Below, piece after piece: positions 17,236-25,778 of a stretch of DNA of 64,000 nucleotides. Origin of the DNA: JBGSYN01 sp041750975 (lineage in GTDB: Bacteria > Pseudomonadota > Alphaproteobacteria > Geminicoccales > Geminicoccaceae); contig JBGSYN010000148.1 in assembly GCA_041750975.1 (NCBI GenBank), positions 1 to 64,000 on the forward strand. Direction: 5' to 3'. Below the pieces are notes generated by a model. The model did not search any database and was not told the origin of the DNA. It worked only from the letters and a program-made list of their open reading frames with translations. Each line of letters begins with the position of its first letter. Position 1 is the stretch's first letter. Position numbers and translations under genes: made by a program.

Positions 17236-18233
17236 TCGATGATCTCACCCGCGCGCAGCAGGATCGCCGGTGGAATTGCCAAACCCAGATTTGCGGCGGT
17301 GCGGAGATTGATCACGAGCTCGAACTCGGTGGTGAGCTGGATCGGCATGTCGGCCGGTTTGGCGCCCTTGAGAATTTGGGCGACATAAGCGGCGGCGCGG
17401 CGAAAAAGATCCGGAAAGCTCGCACCATAAGACATTAGTCCTCCGGCATCGACGAAGTTGCGCTGTTCAGCCATGGTCGCGATGTGCTGCACGTCGGCGG
17501 CGTGAACAATGTCGTCCTGCAGAGTGTGGGTAAGGAAATCCCGCACGATGATCAGCCCTTCGGCCCCTTCGGTCTGAGCCGAGCGCATGAGCGATTCGAG
17601 CTCGGATTTTTTCGGAGAGGTTAGCCCCAGCCGGATCGTTCTCAGGCCCTGCAGATGCGCCGCCTGCTCGGTCTTCTCGCCCCACGCCCGAAACAGCGGA
17701 TCCACCGTGTTGTGAAGAACCGCAACCGTCGTCAGGCCAGGGACAACCTCCCGCAGCAGGTCGACACGTTTTGCGGCGAGGTCCTCGCCGAAATGCGAAA
17801 GCCCGGTAACGCTACCTCCGGGATGGTTGAGACTCTCGAAAAGATCGGGATCCGTAACAGTCGACGGGAGGCCGACGGCGACGACGGGCATGTCCGGTGC
17901 GCGCTTGCGGATGGCGAGGGCCGCTGCTAGCCCAGGCACGACCAGCACGTCCACCTGCTGCATCACCATGTCGTCGAGTTGCAGCGCGAACTGCTCCATG
18001 CCGCCATTGGCGTAGCGTTCTTTGAGCAGAATGTTCTGGCCGATGGTGTAGCCCTGATCGGCCAAGCCCTGGCGCAACCCGTCGAGATCTTGAACGTGAC
18101 TTTCGCGGGAGGCAATCCCGAGGAAGCCGACCACGGGTGGCCGTGGCTCGGTTTGCGCCTGGACCAGCGATGGCAAGGCGGCCAGTGCGCCGGCCATAGC
18201 GACGAAGATCACACGTAACGCAGCCCTAATCAC
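17232..18233 (-). CDS. Orphan ABC-type substrate-binding protein (PF04392) 1
   Basis: A 333-residue exported PF04392 protein and a paralogue of the next gene. The signal peptide runs through ALAALPSLVQAQ, with cleavage near residue 27; the mature part begins TEPRPPVVGFLGIASRES. The C-terminal wording (ADMPIQLTTEFELVINLRTA, then PPAILLRAGEIIE) parallels that of the partner, so the two arose by duplication, but they differ throughout, which suggests different ligands or a heteromeric sensor. It is the first gene of the five-gene signalling operon and lies 176 bases from tRNA-Gln. Confidence 0.88.
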   Translation of the reverse strand: MIRAALRVIFVAMAGALAALPSLVQAQTEPRPPVVGFLGIASRESHVQDLDGLRQGLADQGYTIGQNILLKERYANGGMEQFALQLDDMVMQQVDVLVVPGLAAALAIRKRAPDMPVVAVGLPSTVTDPDLFESLNHPGGSVTGLSHFGEDLAAKRVDLLREVVPGLTTVAVLHNTVDPLFRAWGEKTEQAAHLQGLRTIRLGLTSPKKSELESLMRSAQTEGAEGLIIVRDFLTHTLQDDIVHAADVQHIATMAEQRNFVDAGGLMSYGASFPDLFRRAAAYVAQILKGAKPADMPIQLTTEFELVINLRTAANLGLAIPPAILLRAGEIIE

Positions 18234-18409
18234 CGGCGCTCCCGCCTAACTGTATCAGCCACAAGTCGCTGATACAGCGCGCTATTGCTACCACCGGGCC
18301 GACAGTCTATCTAGCGAATTCTCGGGGGGTTGGAGCGCCCGTTCATCCTGGCGGATGAGCAGGACTATCCGGCGCAGCGGGCGGTCGCACGAGAAAACTT
18401 CTGAATGCT

Positions 18410-18484
18410 TGGCTGGGGCGGCAGGATTCGAACCTGCGAATGCCGGAATCAAAATCCGGTGCCTTACCACTTGGCGACGCCCCA
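18410..18484 (-). tRNA. tRNA-Gln (TTG)
   Basis: Reads on the minus strand from 18484 to the encoded CCA at 18410-18412. The acceptor stem TGGGGCG pairs with CGCCCCA, the anticodon loop is TTTTGAT in a CCGGA/TCCGG stem (anticodon TTG), and the T-arm is GGTTCGAATCC. Length 75 nt with CCA. It sits between the signalling operon and the SAM-hydrolase gene. Confidence 0.97.
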
Positions 18485-18560
18485 ACAGCGAATACGGGTA
18501 GATGCAGCGGAGAGATAGGCCGCAAACCTTTAGGTTGCAACTCCTGAGGCGGATCGGTGC

Positions 18561-19274
18561 TTAGGGGAGCCTGCGAATTGGTGTGCCCAGATGGAGACCC
18601 AACTCGGTTGCCGCGGATTTGCCGTTGATGGCAATTTCAACCAGACCGACGCTATTCTCATACCAGAATGGCCCGGTGGCCGCGCCGAACGTCGGTGCAA
18701 ACCGCAGCACATGGTCGCCGACGGCGATGGCAGCGTCACGCGGCAGACCGGATGCACGGAGGCCGGTGAACGCATTGCCATAGTCGTCGATGAAGACGAT
18801 CTCCGAGAGATCATCGGGCCAGTCGAAACGCTTCGGGGTGGCGGATGACAGGCCCCAGGCATCGCGGCGTGCCAGTCTCGCCGCTACCGGCGCGAACAGG
18901 TCGCGGCCGTGGAAGCTCGTCGAGAGGTGATTCGGACGCCAATCGATGCGGTAGGTGCTCGCATCTCGATCAGCGCGCAGGATCAATTCGAACAGGCCGT
19001 TGTCGGGGCCGACCAGCCAGCGTCCGTTGGTTGCGATGGCCAAGGGGGCGCGTTCGGTGCCGACGGTGGGATCGACAATGGCGAGCAGCACATCGCCTGT
19101 CTCGAGGAATGGCAGATAGGCATTGAGCAGATTGGCGCTCAGTCGCGGATCGGCGCGAGGCGCGTCGGCCAGGAGATCGATCACCCTGATCTCGGGCGCC
19201 TGACGGGCCAGCACGGCGTGCATCTGCCCTTGATACGGTCCTCCCCTGCCAAAATCGGTGAAGAGGAAAATCAT
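18561..19274 (-). CDS. SAM hydrolase / DUF62 (SAM hydroxide adenosyltransferase) family
   Basis: A 237-residue cytoplasmic protein of the DUF62 family, in which characterised members split S-adenosylmethionine into adenosine and methionine using water. Family motifs are IFLFTDFG at the N-terminus (SAM-binding Asp), AIVDPTVGT, GRWLVGPDNGLFEL and FHGRDLFAPVAA, and the second domain holds IDDYGNAFTGL. Start chosen at MIFLFTDFG, whose ATG overlaps the ispE stop by four bases; the frame is open ten codons further up. Co-translation with ispE has no obvious metabolic reason. Confidence 0.88.
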   Translation of the reverse strand: MIFLFTDFGRGGPYQGQMHAVLARQAPEIRVIDLLADAPRADPRLSANLLNAYLPFLETGDVLLAIVDPTVGTERAPLAIATNGRWLVGPDNGLFELILRADRDASTYRIDWRPNHLSTSFHGRDLFAPVAARLARRDAWGLSSATPKRFDWPDDLSEIVFIDDYGNAFTGLRASGLPRDAAIAVGDHVLRFAPTFGAATGPFWYENSVGLVEIAINGKSAATELGLHLGTPIRRLP

Positions 19275-20197
19275 CCCGAGACCGTTTGGGTCGCCACTAT
19301 CCACCAGTCCGGGCGCAATTGGCGAAGCTCGGTTTCGGCGCGGCGAAGGGCCGCTTCATCCTCGAAAATCCCGAAGCAAGTGGCGCCGCTGCCGCTCATC
19401 CGCGCCAGAAGACAATCCGGCAGAGCGCGCAAGACCTCTAGCGTGTCCTCGATCCTGGACTCGATGCGCATGGCCGCCGTTTCGAGTTCGTTGGGATAGC
19501 GGCTCAGCCAGTGCGTGAATTGCACAATGGAAGGAAATGCCGGCAGTGCGGCCCGGAAGGATGGCGCGGGCTCGAAGTCGAGCCTCGCAAAGACCTCACG
19601 CGTGGCGACGGCGCAGCGAGCGTTGGCCAGGAGCAGCGGCAGTTCAGGCAGACCCCGCATCGGATCGAGCCGTTCGCCGATACCGCGCATCCTGGCCGAG
19701 CGGGCGTAGATGCAGACGGGTAGGTCGGCGCCGAGTTCCTGACCCAGATCCCGCAACGCCTGATCGTCGATTTCCACCTGCCAGAGTTGCACGAGGCCGC
19801 GCAAGGTCGCTGCGGCATCGCTCGAACCGCCACCCAGACCCGCAGCCATAGGCAGGTGCTTGTCCAGATGAATGGCTACGTCGGGCGATCGGCAAAGGCG
19901 ATCCGCCAACAACTTCGCGGCTCGCCAGACGAGATTGTCCTGGCCGGCGTCGAGGCCCGCCGCCATCGGTCCGTCGATCGTCAGGCTCAGTTCGGTTGCA
20001 TGGTGCAGGCGCACACGGTCGCCGAATTCGGTAAAGACGACACAGCTGTCGAGTTCATGAAAGCCGTCGGCGCGACGACCGGTGATCAACAGATCGAGGT
20101 TGATCTTCGCGGGTGCCCGAACCTCGACGATGGCTGTCGCGTCAGCGCCTGCAATGGTTTCAGCCGCGGTCGGCTCCGCCCTCATCCGGCAATCCAT
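19271..20197 (-). CDS. ispE: 4-diphosphocytidyl-2-C-methyl-D-erythritol kinase
   Basis: A 308-residue GHMP kinase that phosphorylates CDP-methylerythritol, the fourth step of the MEP isoprenoid pathway. Visible motifs are VRAPAKINLDLLITGRRADG near residues 27-46 with the catalytic Lys-Asn region, the ATP loop LPMAAGLGGGSSDAAATL near 115-132, and the C-terminal glycine motif ARMSGSGATCFGIF. Length is about 20 residues over E. coli IspE because of an N-terminal extension. The gene start overlaps the TPR gene by 38 bases, so the three minus-strand genes 22.0-18.6 kb form one unit. Confidence 0.95.
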   Translation of the reverse strand: MDCRMRAEPTAAETIAGADATAIVEVRAPAKINLDLLITGRRADGFHELDSCVVFTEFGDRVRLHHATELSLTIDGPMAAGLDAGQDNLVWRAAKLLADRLCRSPDVAIHLDKHLPMAAGLGGGSSDAAATLRGLVQLWQVEIDDQALRDLGQELGADLPVCIYARSARMRGIGERLDPMRGLPELPLLLANARCAVATREVFARLDFEPAPSFRAALPAFPSIVQFTHWLSRYPNELETAAMRIESRIEDTLEVLRALPDCLLARMSGSGATCFGIFEDEAALRRAETELRQLRPDWWIVATQTVSG

Positions 20198-21989
20198 TGA
20201 CGAGCTTCGCCTCGATCTCGACGATGTCTTCTTCCTCCGGCTCGAGGCTCAGCGCCCGATCCCATTGATAGCGGGCCTCACGAATCCGGCCAACGCGCCA
20301 ATAGGCATCGCCCAGATGGTCGTTGAGGACGGGATCGCCCGGCTCCAGTTCGACGGCGCGCTCGAGGTAATCGACCGATTTCTCGAAGTCGCCCAGCCTA
20401 TAATAGGCCCAGCCCAGACTGTCGACGATGAACCCGTCATTGGGCCTGGTATCGACCGCCTTGTGCAGCATCGCCTGCGCCCGATCGAGATTGAGGCCCT
20501 GATCGACCCAACTGTAGCCGAGATAGTTGAGGATGAACGGCTGATCGGGGCTCAGTTCCAGCGCTTTGAGGAAGTCGCTCTCGGCCTCGGGCCAGCGATC
20601 CGTGCGTTCGTAGGCAATGCCTCGATTGTAGAACAGGCGCCAATCGTCTTCCACGGCGGTGTCGAGCCTGCCGATCGCTTCGCTATAGGCCTCCGAGGCC
20701 TCTTCGAAGCGCTGCTCGCGGCGGAGCAGGTCACCGAGTGCCGTGACGGCGTCCAGGTCTTGCGGCCGCTCCTCGCTCAATTCGCGCAATGCCGCCAGCG
20801 CCTCGTCGAGCCGCTCGAGATCGTACAGGGCAAGGGCCCCTGCCCGCTGCGCTTCCCAGTAATAGGGGCTTTCCTCGTCAATCTGGTCGAAGGCGCGGAT
20901 CGCCTCCTCCGGGTTTTCCATCTGCAGTGCCAAACGACCGACCTCGAGCCAGATCGAGCCGTCGTCGCGCTCGAGAAACGAGGCAAGACGGGCAAAGCGC
21001 ATGGCTTCGGGTGCGATATCCTGCTGATCGAAGAAGAGGGCGAGTGTGAACAGCGTGTCCGCCATGCCTTGCGTGGCGCTCGCAACCGGCATTGCGATCG
21101 CATCGCCGGCCCCGGCTTGGGCGAGCAGTTCCTGGATACGTCCGTTATTGCGTACGGCCTCGGGTTCAGCCTCGATCCGCGGTGCTATGACCTCGGGCCG
21201 ACCGAGTTTCTGCTGCACGCCGGCCCAGGCCTCCAGCAACGGCAACCTGTTGCCGTTGTCGGCTACGAGCAAACCATCGAAGGTGCTGTTCGCGGCTTCC
21301 AGCCGATCCGAGAGCGCCTCGATGACGCCACGATAATACGCGGCCTTGTCGGCCAACCCCTCGTTGTCGCTGGCCTCGAGCTTGACCAGTGCCGAATCGG
21401 TATCGCCCGCGCCGAACAGCGCCCAAGCCAAGAGCAGCGGCCGTATGACGCCGATGGCGCCGCGCTCGTCGAGGGCCTCGATGCGGTCGCTCGCATCGTC
21501 GAAATCGCCATCTCGAGCAGCATTAAGGGCAAGGAGCAGACTGGCCGTTTCAAGGTCCGGATCCGTTTCGTGGAGACTTTCGGCATCTTCAAGTGCCGCC
21601 TCAAAGTCGCCGGCGGTCAGGTGCAGCACAAAAATCTGGCGCCGCAACTCGAGATTGTCCGGATCACGCTGCAGAGCGGCCTCGAAGGTATCGGCCGCGC
21701 TGCGGATATCGCCGATCTGGACAGCGTGCAGACCCGCCAGATAGTTGCCCGAGAGCGAATTGTCGAAGCCGCCATTGCGGCCGCCCGAGACTATCGCCCG
21801 AATATCGGCCACCAGTGTCGTCTCGGAGGTATTCGGATTGGTGCAGGCAGACCCGGAGAATAAAGTGAGGCCCAGCCCGACCAGAAGTGCGGGCTTGACC
21901 GGCGATTGCCGCCACATCGAGACCAGTGAACGCTGGGGTAACTTCCGCTTTCCCGCCCCGATTTGATTTTGATCAGTTGACGAGCGCAT
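20160..21989 (-). CDS. TPR-repeat protein, probably exported
   Basis: About 609 residues, at least ten tetratricopeptide repeats from residue 70 to near the C-terminus, for example GNYLAGLHAVQIGDIRSAAD and DSLGWAYYRLGDFEKSVDYL. A hydrophobic stretch ALLVGLGLTLFSGSAC lies near the N-terminus; it can be a signal peptide, with the Cys a weak lipobox match (Gly at -3). The start is uncertain: ATGs at 22082, 22040, 21989 and 21917 are all in frame and none has a clear Shine-Dalgarno; 21917 would place the hydrophobic stretch right at the start. Likely an envelope scaffold. Upstream of ispE, as in many alphaproteobacteria. Confidence 0.8.
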   Translation of the reverse strand: MRSSTDQNQIGAGKRKLPQRSLVSMWRQSPVKPALLVGLGLTLFSGSACTNPNTSETTLVADIRAIVSGGRNGGFDNSLSGNYLAGLHAVQIGDIRSAADTFEAALQRDPDNLELRRQIFVLHLTAGDFEAALEDAESLHETDPDLETASLLLALNAARDGDFDDASDRIEALDERGAIGVIRPLLLAWALFGAGDTDSALVKLEASDNEGLADKAAYYRGVIEALSDRLEAANSTFDGLLVADNGNRLPLLEAWAGVQQKLGRPEVIAPRIEAEPEAVRNNGRIQELLAQAGAGDAIAMPVASATQGMADTLFTLALFFDQQDIAPEAMRFARLASFLERDDGSIWLEVGRLALQMENPEEAIRAFDQIDEESPYYWEAQRAGALALYDLERLDEALAALRELSEERPQDLDAVTALGDLLRREQRFEEASEAYSEAIGRLDTAVEDDWRLFYNRGIAYERTDRWPEAESDFLKALELSPDQPFILNYLGYSWVDQGLNLDRAQAMLHKAVDTRPNDGFIVDSLGWAYYRLGDFEKSVDYLERAVELEPGDPVLNDHLGDAYWRVGRIREARYQWDRALSLEPEEEDIVEIEAKLVNGLPDEGGADRG

Positions 21990-22087
21990 GGCGCGGCCCC
22001 AAAAAGCGTTAAGATGACGAGCCAGTTCACGCTGGTTCATAGATATCCATTCGGTTAGACCACTCATCGACATCTGGAACACACATC

Positions 22088-22291
22088 ATGCTCAAAACAT
22101 CGAAGAGCAAGAACGACCCTACCGCCCGCGGACCGGCCCAGGAGGGCAAAGTCTTCGACGGCAAGAAAGTCAAGCCTGCACTTTACGTTGGCACAGCCGT
22201 CGGACATGGTCGCTACATAGCTGGGCAGGATGAGAGCGGCAAGCTCGTCTTGGATCATGGCGGCCAACCGGTACCTTATAAGGATATCTGA
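22088..22291 (+). CDS. Small conserved hypothetical protein
   Basis: A 67-residue, Lys- and Gly-rich protein with no membrane helix. The pattern VKPALYVGTAVGHGRYIAGQ, then LVLDHGGQPVPYKDI, looks like a short beta-barrel-type domain and has good protein character in this frame only. It starts just six bases outside the longest possible start of the divergent TPR gene and ends 53 bases before the glycosylase gene. I know it only as a conserved small protein of Rhodospirillales-like genomes; function unknown. Confidence 0.65.
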   Translation: MLKTSKSKNDPTARGPAQEGKVFDGKKVKPALYVGTAVGHGRYIAGQDESGKLVLDHGGQPVPYKDI

Positions 22292-22344
22292 GCGGCACGC
22301 CCTCCAGGACAAGACCCGCGGGGCGAACTCTACCGAGGTATTCG

Positions 22345-23208
22345 GTGACGCGCGAAGCTGTTGCGGCATGGCTTGACTGGTATGCCCAAATGGGCGTGCG
22401 CGACGCCTTTGGATCCTGGCCGACCACGTCGAAGCGAGCCGTCGTCGCTGCGGAGGGTTTGCCGAAGGCGACTACACGGCGCCCGCCAGCCGACTCGGCT
22501 CGGAATGAGGATCGTCCAGCGTCTTTCGACGCCGCCCCGTCGGGTCGACCATCCGGCGGTCCCGTTTCCCCTCTCCTCACGCGTTCGCCCGTCGCGGGCC
22601 ACGCCCGCGCCATCGCCGAGGCTTGCTCGACGCTCGACGAACTGGCCGAAGCGACGGCCGCCTTCGATGGTTGCGCGCTTCGACATACCGCGACGCAGTG
22701 CTGTTTCAGCGACGGGAATCCTGGCTCGTCGCTAATGCTGATCGGCGAGGCGCCGGGGGCCGAGGAAGATCGCCAGGGCAAGCCGTTTGTCGGACAGAGC
22801 GGGCAGCTCCTGGATCGGATGATGGCGACGATCGGTCTGAATCGGACGCAATTCTATATCACCAATGCGATCTTCTGGCGGCCTCCCGGCAATCGGACGC
22901 CGACGCCGGCGGAGATCGCGACCTGCCAACCCTTTCTTGAACGGCAGATTGCGCTGATCCAACCTCGAATGATCGTTTTTGTCGGTGGCATTGCCGCGAA
23001 GGCGCTCTTGGGTGTGTCCGAGGGCGTGACCAAGTTGCGCGGAAGACATTTTCCATATCATAATGGCGATCAGTCAGACGCGATTAGGTCTTTCGTAATG
23101 TTTCATCCGGCGCACCTCTTGCGCCAGCCTTTGCAGAAGCGCTTGGCGTGGAGGGATCTGTTGACGTTACGCCAATCGCTGGCGGAGCTTGAACGCGGCG
23201 AACCGTAG
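22345..23208 (+). CDS. Uracil-DNA glycosylase, family 4-like
   Basis: A 287-residue DNA repair enzyme that removes uracil from DNA. The core has GEAPGAEEDRQGKPFVGQSG (motif 1, near residue 133), TNAIFWRPPGNRTPTPAEIA and MFHPAHLLRQP (motif 2). A Pro-, Ala-rich N-terminal extension of about 90 residues precedes it. Two of the four cluster cysteines of classical family 4 enzymes are absent: the first of the N-terminal pair, and the one replaced by Trp in FWRPPGN. A 4Fe-4S cluster is therefore doubtful. GTG start; an ATG is absent upstream in this frame. Confidence 0.9.
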   Translation: MTREAVAAWLDWYAQMGVRDAFGSWPTTSKRAVVAAEGLPKATTRRPPADSARNEDRPASFDAAPSGRPSGGPVSPLLTRSPVAGHARAIAEACSTLDELAEATAAFDGCALRHTATQCCFSDGNPGSSLMLIGEAPGAEEDRQGKPFVGQSGQLLDRMMATIGLNRTQFYITNAIFWRPPGNRTPTPAEIATCQPFLERQIALIQPRMIVFVGGIAAKALLGVSEGVTKLRGRHFPYHNGDQSDAIRSFVMFHPAHLLRQPLQKRLAWRDLLTLRQSLAELERGEP

Positions 23209-23327
23209 ATTTCCGGTTTGCGAAAAGAAAAGTCGATGTGGGGTGACGCGATAAGGCGGCAGATATTGGGTTGAGCCTCAAGCTTGCCGGCATGTCGTAG
23301 AATGTGAGGGAGAGGGAGGTTTTGCCC

Positions 23328-25241
23328 ATGTGTCGGCAAATCCAAGGCGGCGCTTTGTGCGCTGGGGAACTCCTGTTTCCCAAAAGTTTCCCTAGGCGAC
23401 TACATGAAGTGAGCCGCGGCCGTCATTTTTTACGATTGCTCATTTTTGTATGCTTTGCCGGCCTTCTTGACGGACCCACCCAGAGCCGTGCCGACGATCC
23501 GGCCATAACTCTTGCTCGGCTCAAGACCGGCGAGAATAGTTCGACCCGACTGGGCGCCTTGCCGGACCAACTTTCCCGACGCGACGTCGAGCGGTATCGC
23601 CAGATCATGGAATTGCAGACGGAAGGCGATTGGCAGGCTGCCGACAGACTGATCGATCAGATCCGGAACCCATTGCTGATGGGCCACGTGATGGCCCAGC
23701 GCTATCTCCATCCCACCGGCTATCTCTCAAGCTATGACGAACTGAGCGAATGGCTCGGAGACTACGCCGACCATCCGCAGGCCGAGCGAGTTTATCGGCT
23801 TGCCGTGATCCGGTGGCCGGGCAACGTGGCGATGCCGAACGAGCCCGTCGAAGGCTATCTCAACGGCTCCGGCCAGGAACTTCTGCAGGAACGCGCGCCG
23901 CGCTATCGGAGCCCGGTCGAGCGAACAGAAGAGGAGAGCCGGGCGGTCGACGACCTTAGGCTTCGCGTCCTGGATCTTGTCGCCAGGGACGAGCCGGACC
24001 TGGCGCTCGACGAATTGGAAAACGCCCCCGACGGAAAATTCGCCGACGAGGCCGAGCTCGATCTTTCGCGGTGGTGGGTTGCACGCAGCTATTATGCGAA
24101 CCAGCGTTTTCGGAAATCCTATGCGATCGCCAAGCGAGCGGCGTCGCGTTCGGGAGTGCACGAGCCGCGCCTGCATTGGACAGCCGGCCTCGCAGCCTGG
24201 CGGCTTGGACGTTTCGATGCCGCCCTTCGCCATTTCGACGACCTTGCCGGCAGCGATATCGCCGAAGGCGAGGATGTGGCGACGGGTGCATTTTGGGCAG
24301 CCAGGGCGGCGGTCCGCGCCGGCCGCCCTGAGCTGGCAGACGATTACCTGGATCGCGCCGCCGATGCGAGCGACCAATTCTACGGCCTGCTCGCCAAAGC
24401 TTCGCTCGGTCGCCCGATCACCTTCGAATGGCACGAAACGGCGCTCCGCCACGACGTTCTCGACCTGTTGTTGCAATTTCCCGGATCCCGCCGGGCGATC
24501 GGCTTACATCAGCTCGGTCACGATGAACTCGCCGCGGCCGAGATCCGCAAACTGGCGGCAAGGTCGAAGCCGGAATTGGTCAAAGCGCTCACGGCGCTGG
24601 CCGAAGCGCTCGACCTTCCCGCAGCGCAAATGCGCGTCGCGCAGCGCCTGCGGCTCCAGGACGGGCGGCGACACGATGGTGCCATGTTTCCTATTCCCGA
24701 GTGGCGGCCCGAGACCGGGTTCACGATCGACCGCGCCTTGACCTATGCGATCGCCCGAGCCGAGAGCGGATTTGATCCCGACGCCCGCAGCGTCCGCGGT
24801 GCATACGGATTGATGCAGATCCTGCCGGCCACGGCCAAGCGCATGTCCGACAAGGCCGAAATCGAATTCCAGGATCACGAGGAGCTGCTGCTGCCCGAAC
24901 GCAATCTCGAACTGGGTCAGATCTATATCGGCCATCTGCTCGACACCGATACGGTCGACCACAGCCTGATCCACCTTTGCCTTGCCTATAATGGCGGCTT
25001 AGGCCGCCTCGGGCGTTGGAAACAGGCACTGGAAGACGTGGCGGACGATCCGCTCCTGTTTCTCGAAAGCATTCCCGTGAGCGAGTCGCGGCTCTATACC
25101 AAGAAGGTGTTGGCCAATCTCTGGGCGTATCGAACCCGTTTCAACCAGCCCCTGCCGTCGCTCGAGGCGCTGTCTGCGAACCGGTGGCCGAGTTACTACG
25201 CCTACGATCGACGGGAGACCCTGCTTGCCGGGCCGTATTGA
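23328..25241 (+). CDS. Soluble lytic murein transglycosylase (Slt70 type)
   Basis: About 637 residues. A superhelical alpha domain fills the first two thirds and a lysozyme-like SLT domain lies near residues 485-590: catalytic Glu in AIARAESGFDPDARS, then GLMQILPATA and CLAYNGG. The enzyme cleaves peptidoglycan glycan strands in the periplasm with 1,6-anhydro product. Start set at the ATG at 23328 behind a strong GGGAGG; GTG codons at 23304 and 23409 are alternatives. The hydrophobic signal (FLRLLIFVCFAGLLDG) then begins about 34 residues in, which favours 23409 if export requires a short n-region. Confidence 0.92.
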   Translation: MCRQIQGGALCAGELLFPKSFPRRLHEVSRGRHFLRLLIFVCFAGLLDGPTQSRADDPAITLARLKTGENSSTRLGALPDQLSRRDVERYRQIMELQTEGDWQAADRLIDQIRNPLLMGHVMAQRYLHPTGYLSSYDELSEWLGDYADHPQAERVYRLAVIRWPGNVAMPNEPVEGYLNGSGQELLQERAPRYRSPVERTEEESRAVDDLRLRVLDLVARDEPDLALDELENAPDGKFADEAELDLSRWWVARSYYANQRFRKSYAIAKRAASRSGVHEPRLHWTAGLAAWRLGRFDAALRHFDDLAGSDIAEGEDVATGAFWAARAAVRAGRPELADDYLDRAADASDQFYGLLAKASLGRPITFEWHETALRHDVLDLLLQFPGSRRAIGLHQLGHDELAAAEIRKLAARSKPELVKALTALAEALDLPAAQMRVAQRLRLQDGRRHDGAMFPIPEWRPETGFTIDRALTYAIARAESGFDPDARSVRGAYGLMQILPATAKRMSDKAEIEFQDHEELLLPERNLELGQIYIGHLLDTDTVDHSLIHLCLAYNGGLGRLGRWKQALEDVADDPLLFLESIPVSESRLYTKKVLANLWAYRTRFNQPLPSLEALSANRWPSYYAYDRRETLLAGPY

Positions 25242-25767
25242 CGAAACCCTGCCGTTTCGACCGCTGAGGATCGCGATCGCCACCATTTCCGACAGCCGCA
25301 GTCTCGATGACGACCGTTCGGGCAGAGTGTTGGTCGAACGGCTCGAGGCCGCCGGTCATGAGCTTGCCGATCGCGTGCTGGTGCCTGACGATGTAGCGGC
25401 CATTGCCGGCCGCTTCAGGCAATGGATCGAGGATCCCTCGGTCGAGATCGTCATCAGTACTGGCGGGACCGGCGTTACGGGCCGTGATGTCACGCCCGAA
25501 GCGCTATCCCGGGTGATCGAGAAGCGGATCGACGGCTTCGGCGAATTGTTCCGGATGCTGAGCTACCAGAAAATCGGCACGTCGACGATCCAGTCGCGGG
25601 CCGATGCGGGGGTCGCCAAGGGCACCTACCTGTTCGTTTTGCCCGGCTCGCCCAGCGCCTGTCGCGACGCCTGGGACGATATCCTTCAAAGCCAGCTGGA
25701 TATCCGCCACAAGCCCTGCAATTTCGCCGAACTGCTGCCGCGCCTGCGCGAGCATGAAAGCCTCTAG
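25225..25767 (+). CDS. moaB: Molybdopterin biosynthesis protein MoaB/MogA type
   Basis: A 180-residue protein of the MoCF_biosynth fold, which adenylylates molybdopterin during molybdenum cofactor assembly. Visible are IAIATISDSRSLDDDRSG at residues 17-34, VISTGGTGVTGRDVTPEA (the MPT-binding signature) near 78-95, and VLPGSPSACRDAWD. The TTG start lies 17 bases inside the end of the transglycosylase gene, so translation is probably coupled. A later start is possible, but the family's first strand needs residues from about 15 on. Confidence 0.92.
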   Translation: MPGRIDETLPFRPLRIAIATISDSRSLDDDRSGRVLVERLEAAGHELADRVLVPDDVAAIAGRFRQWIEDPSVEIVISTGGTGVTGRDVTPEALSRVIEKRIDGFGELFRMLSYQKIGTSTIQSRADAGVAKGTYLFVLPGSPSACRDAWDDILQSQLDIRHKPCNFAELLPRLREHESL

Positions 25768-25778
25768 CCGGGCCTGAC

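Noticed and set aside
16246..18233. Duplicated PF04392 genes as an incomplete ABC importer
   Set aside because: No permease or ATPase gene is near and both genes are intact and coupled to the kinase gene, so decay of an importer is less likely than a sensor role.
18288..18540. Small minus- and plus-strand frames across the tRNA-Gln gene, including the plus-strand reading GAAGFEPANAGIK
   Set aside because: This well-known translated-tRNA artefact comes from the T-arm and anticodon arm. The region is fully explained by tRNA-Gln.
20082..21863. 593-codon open frame on the plus strand
   Set aside because: It is antisense to the TPR protein and ispE; the repeat pattern belongs to the minus strand.
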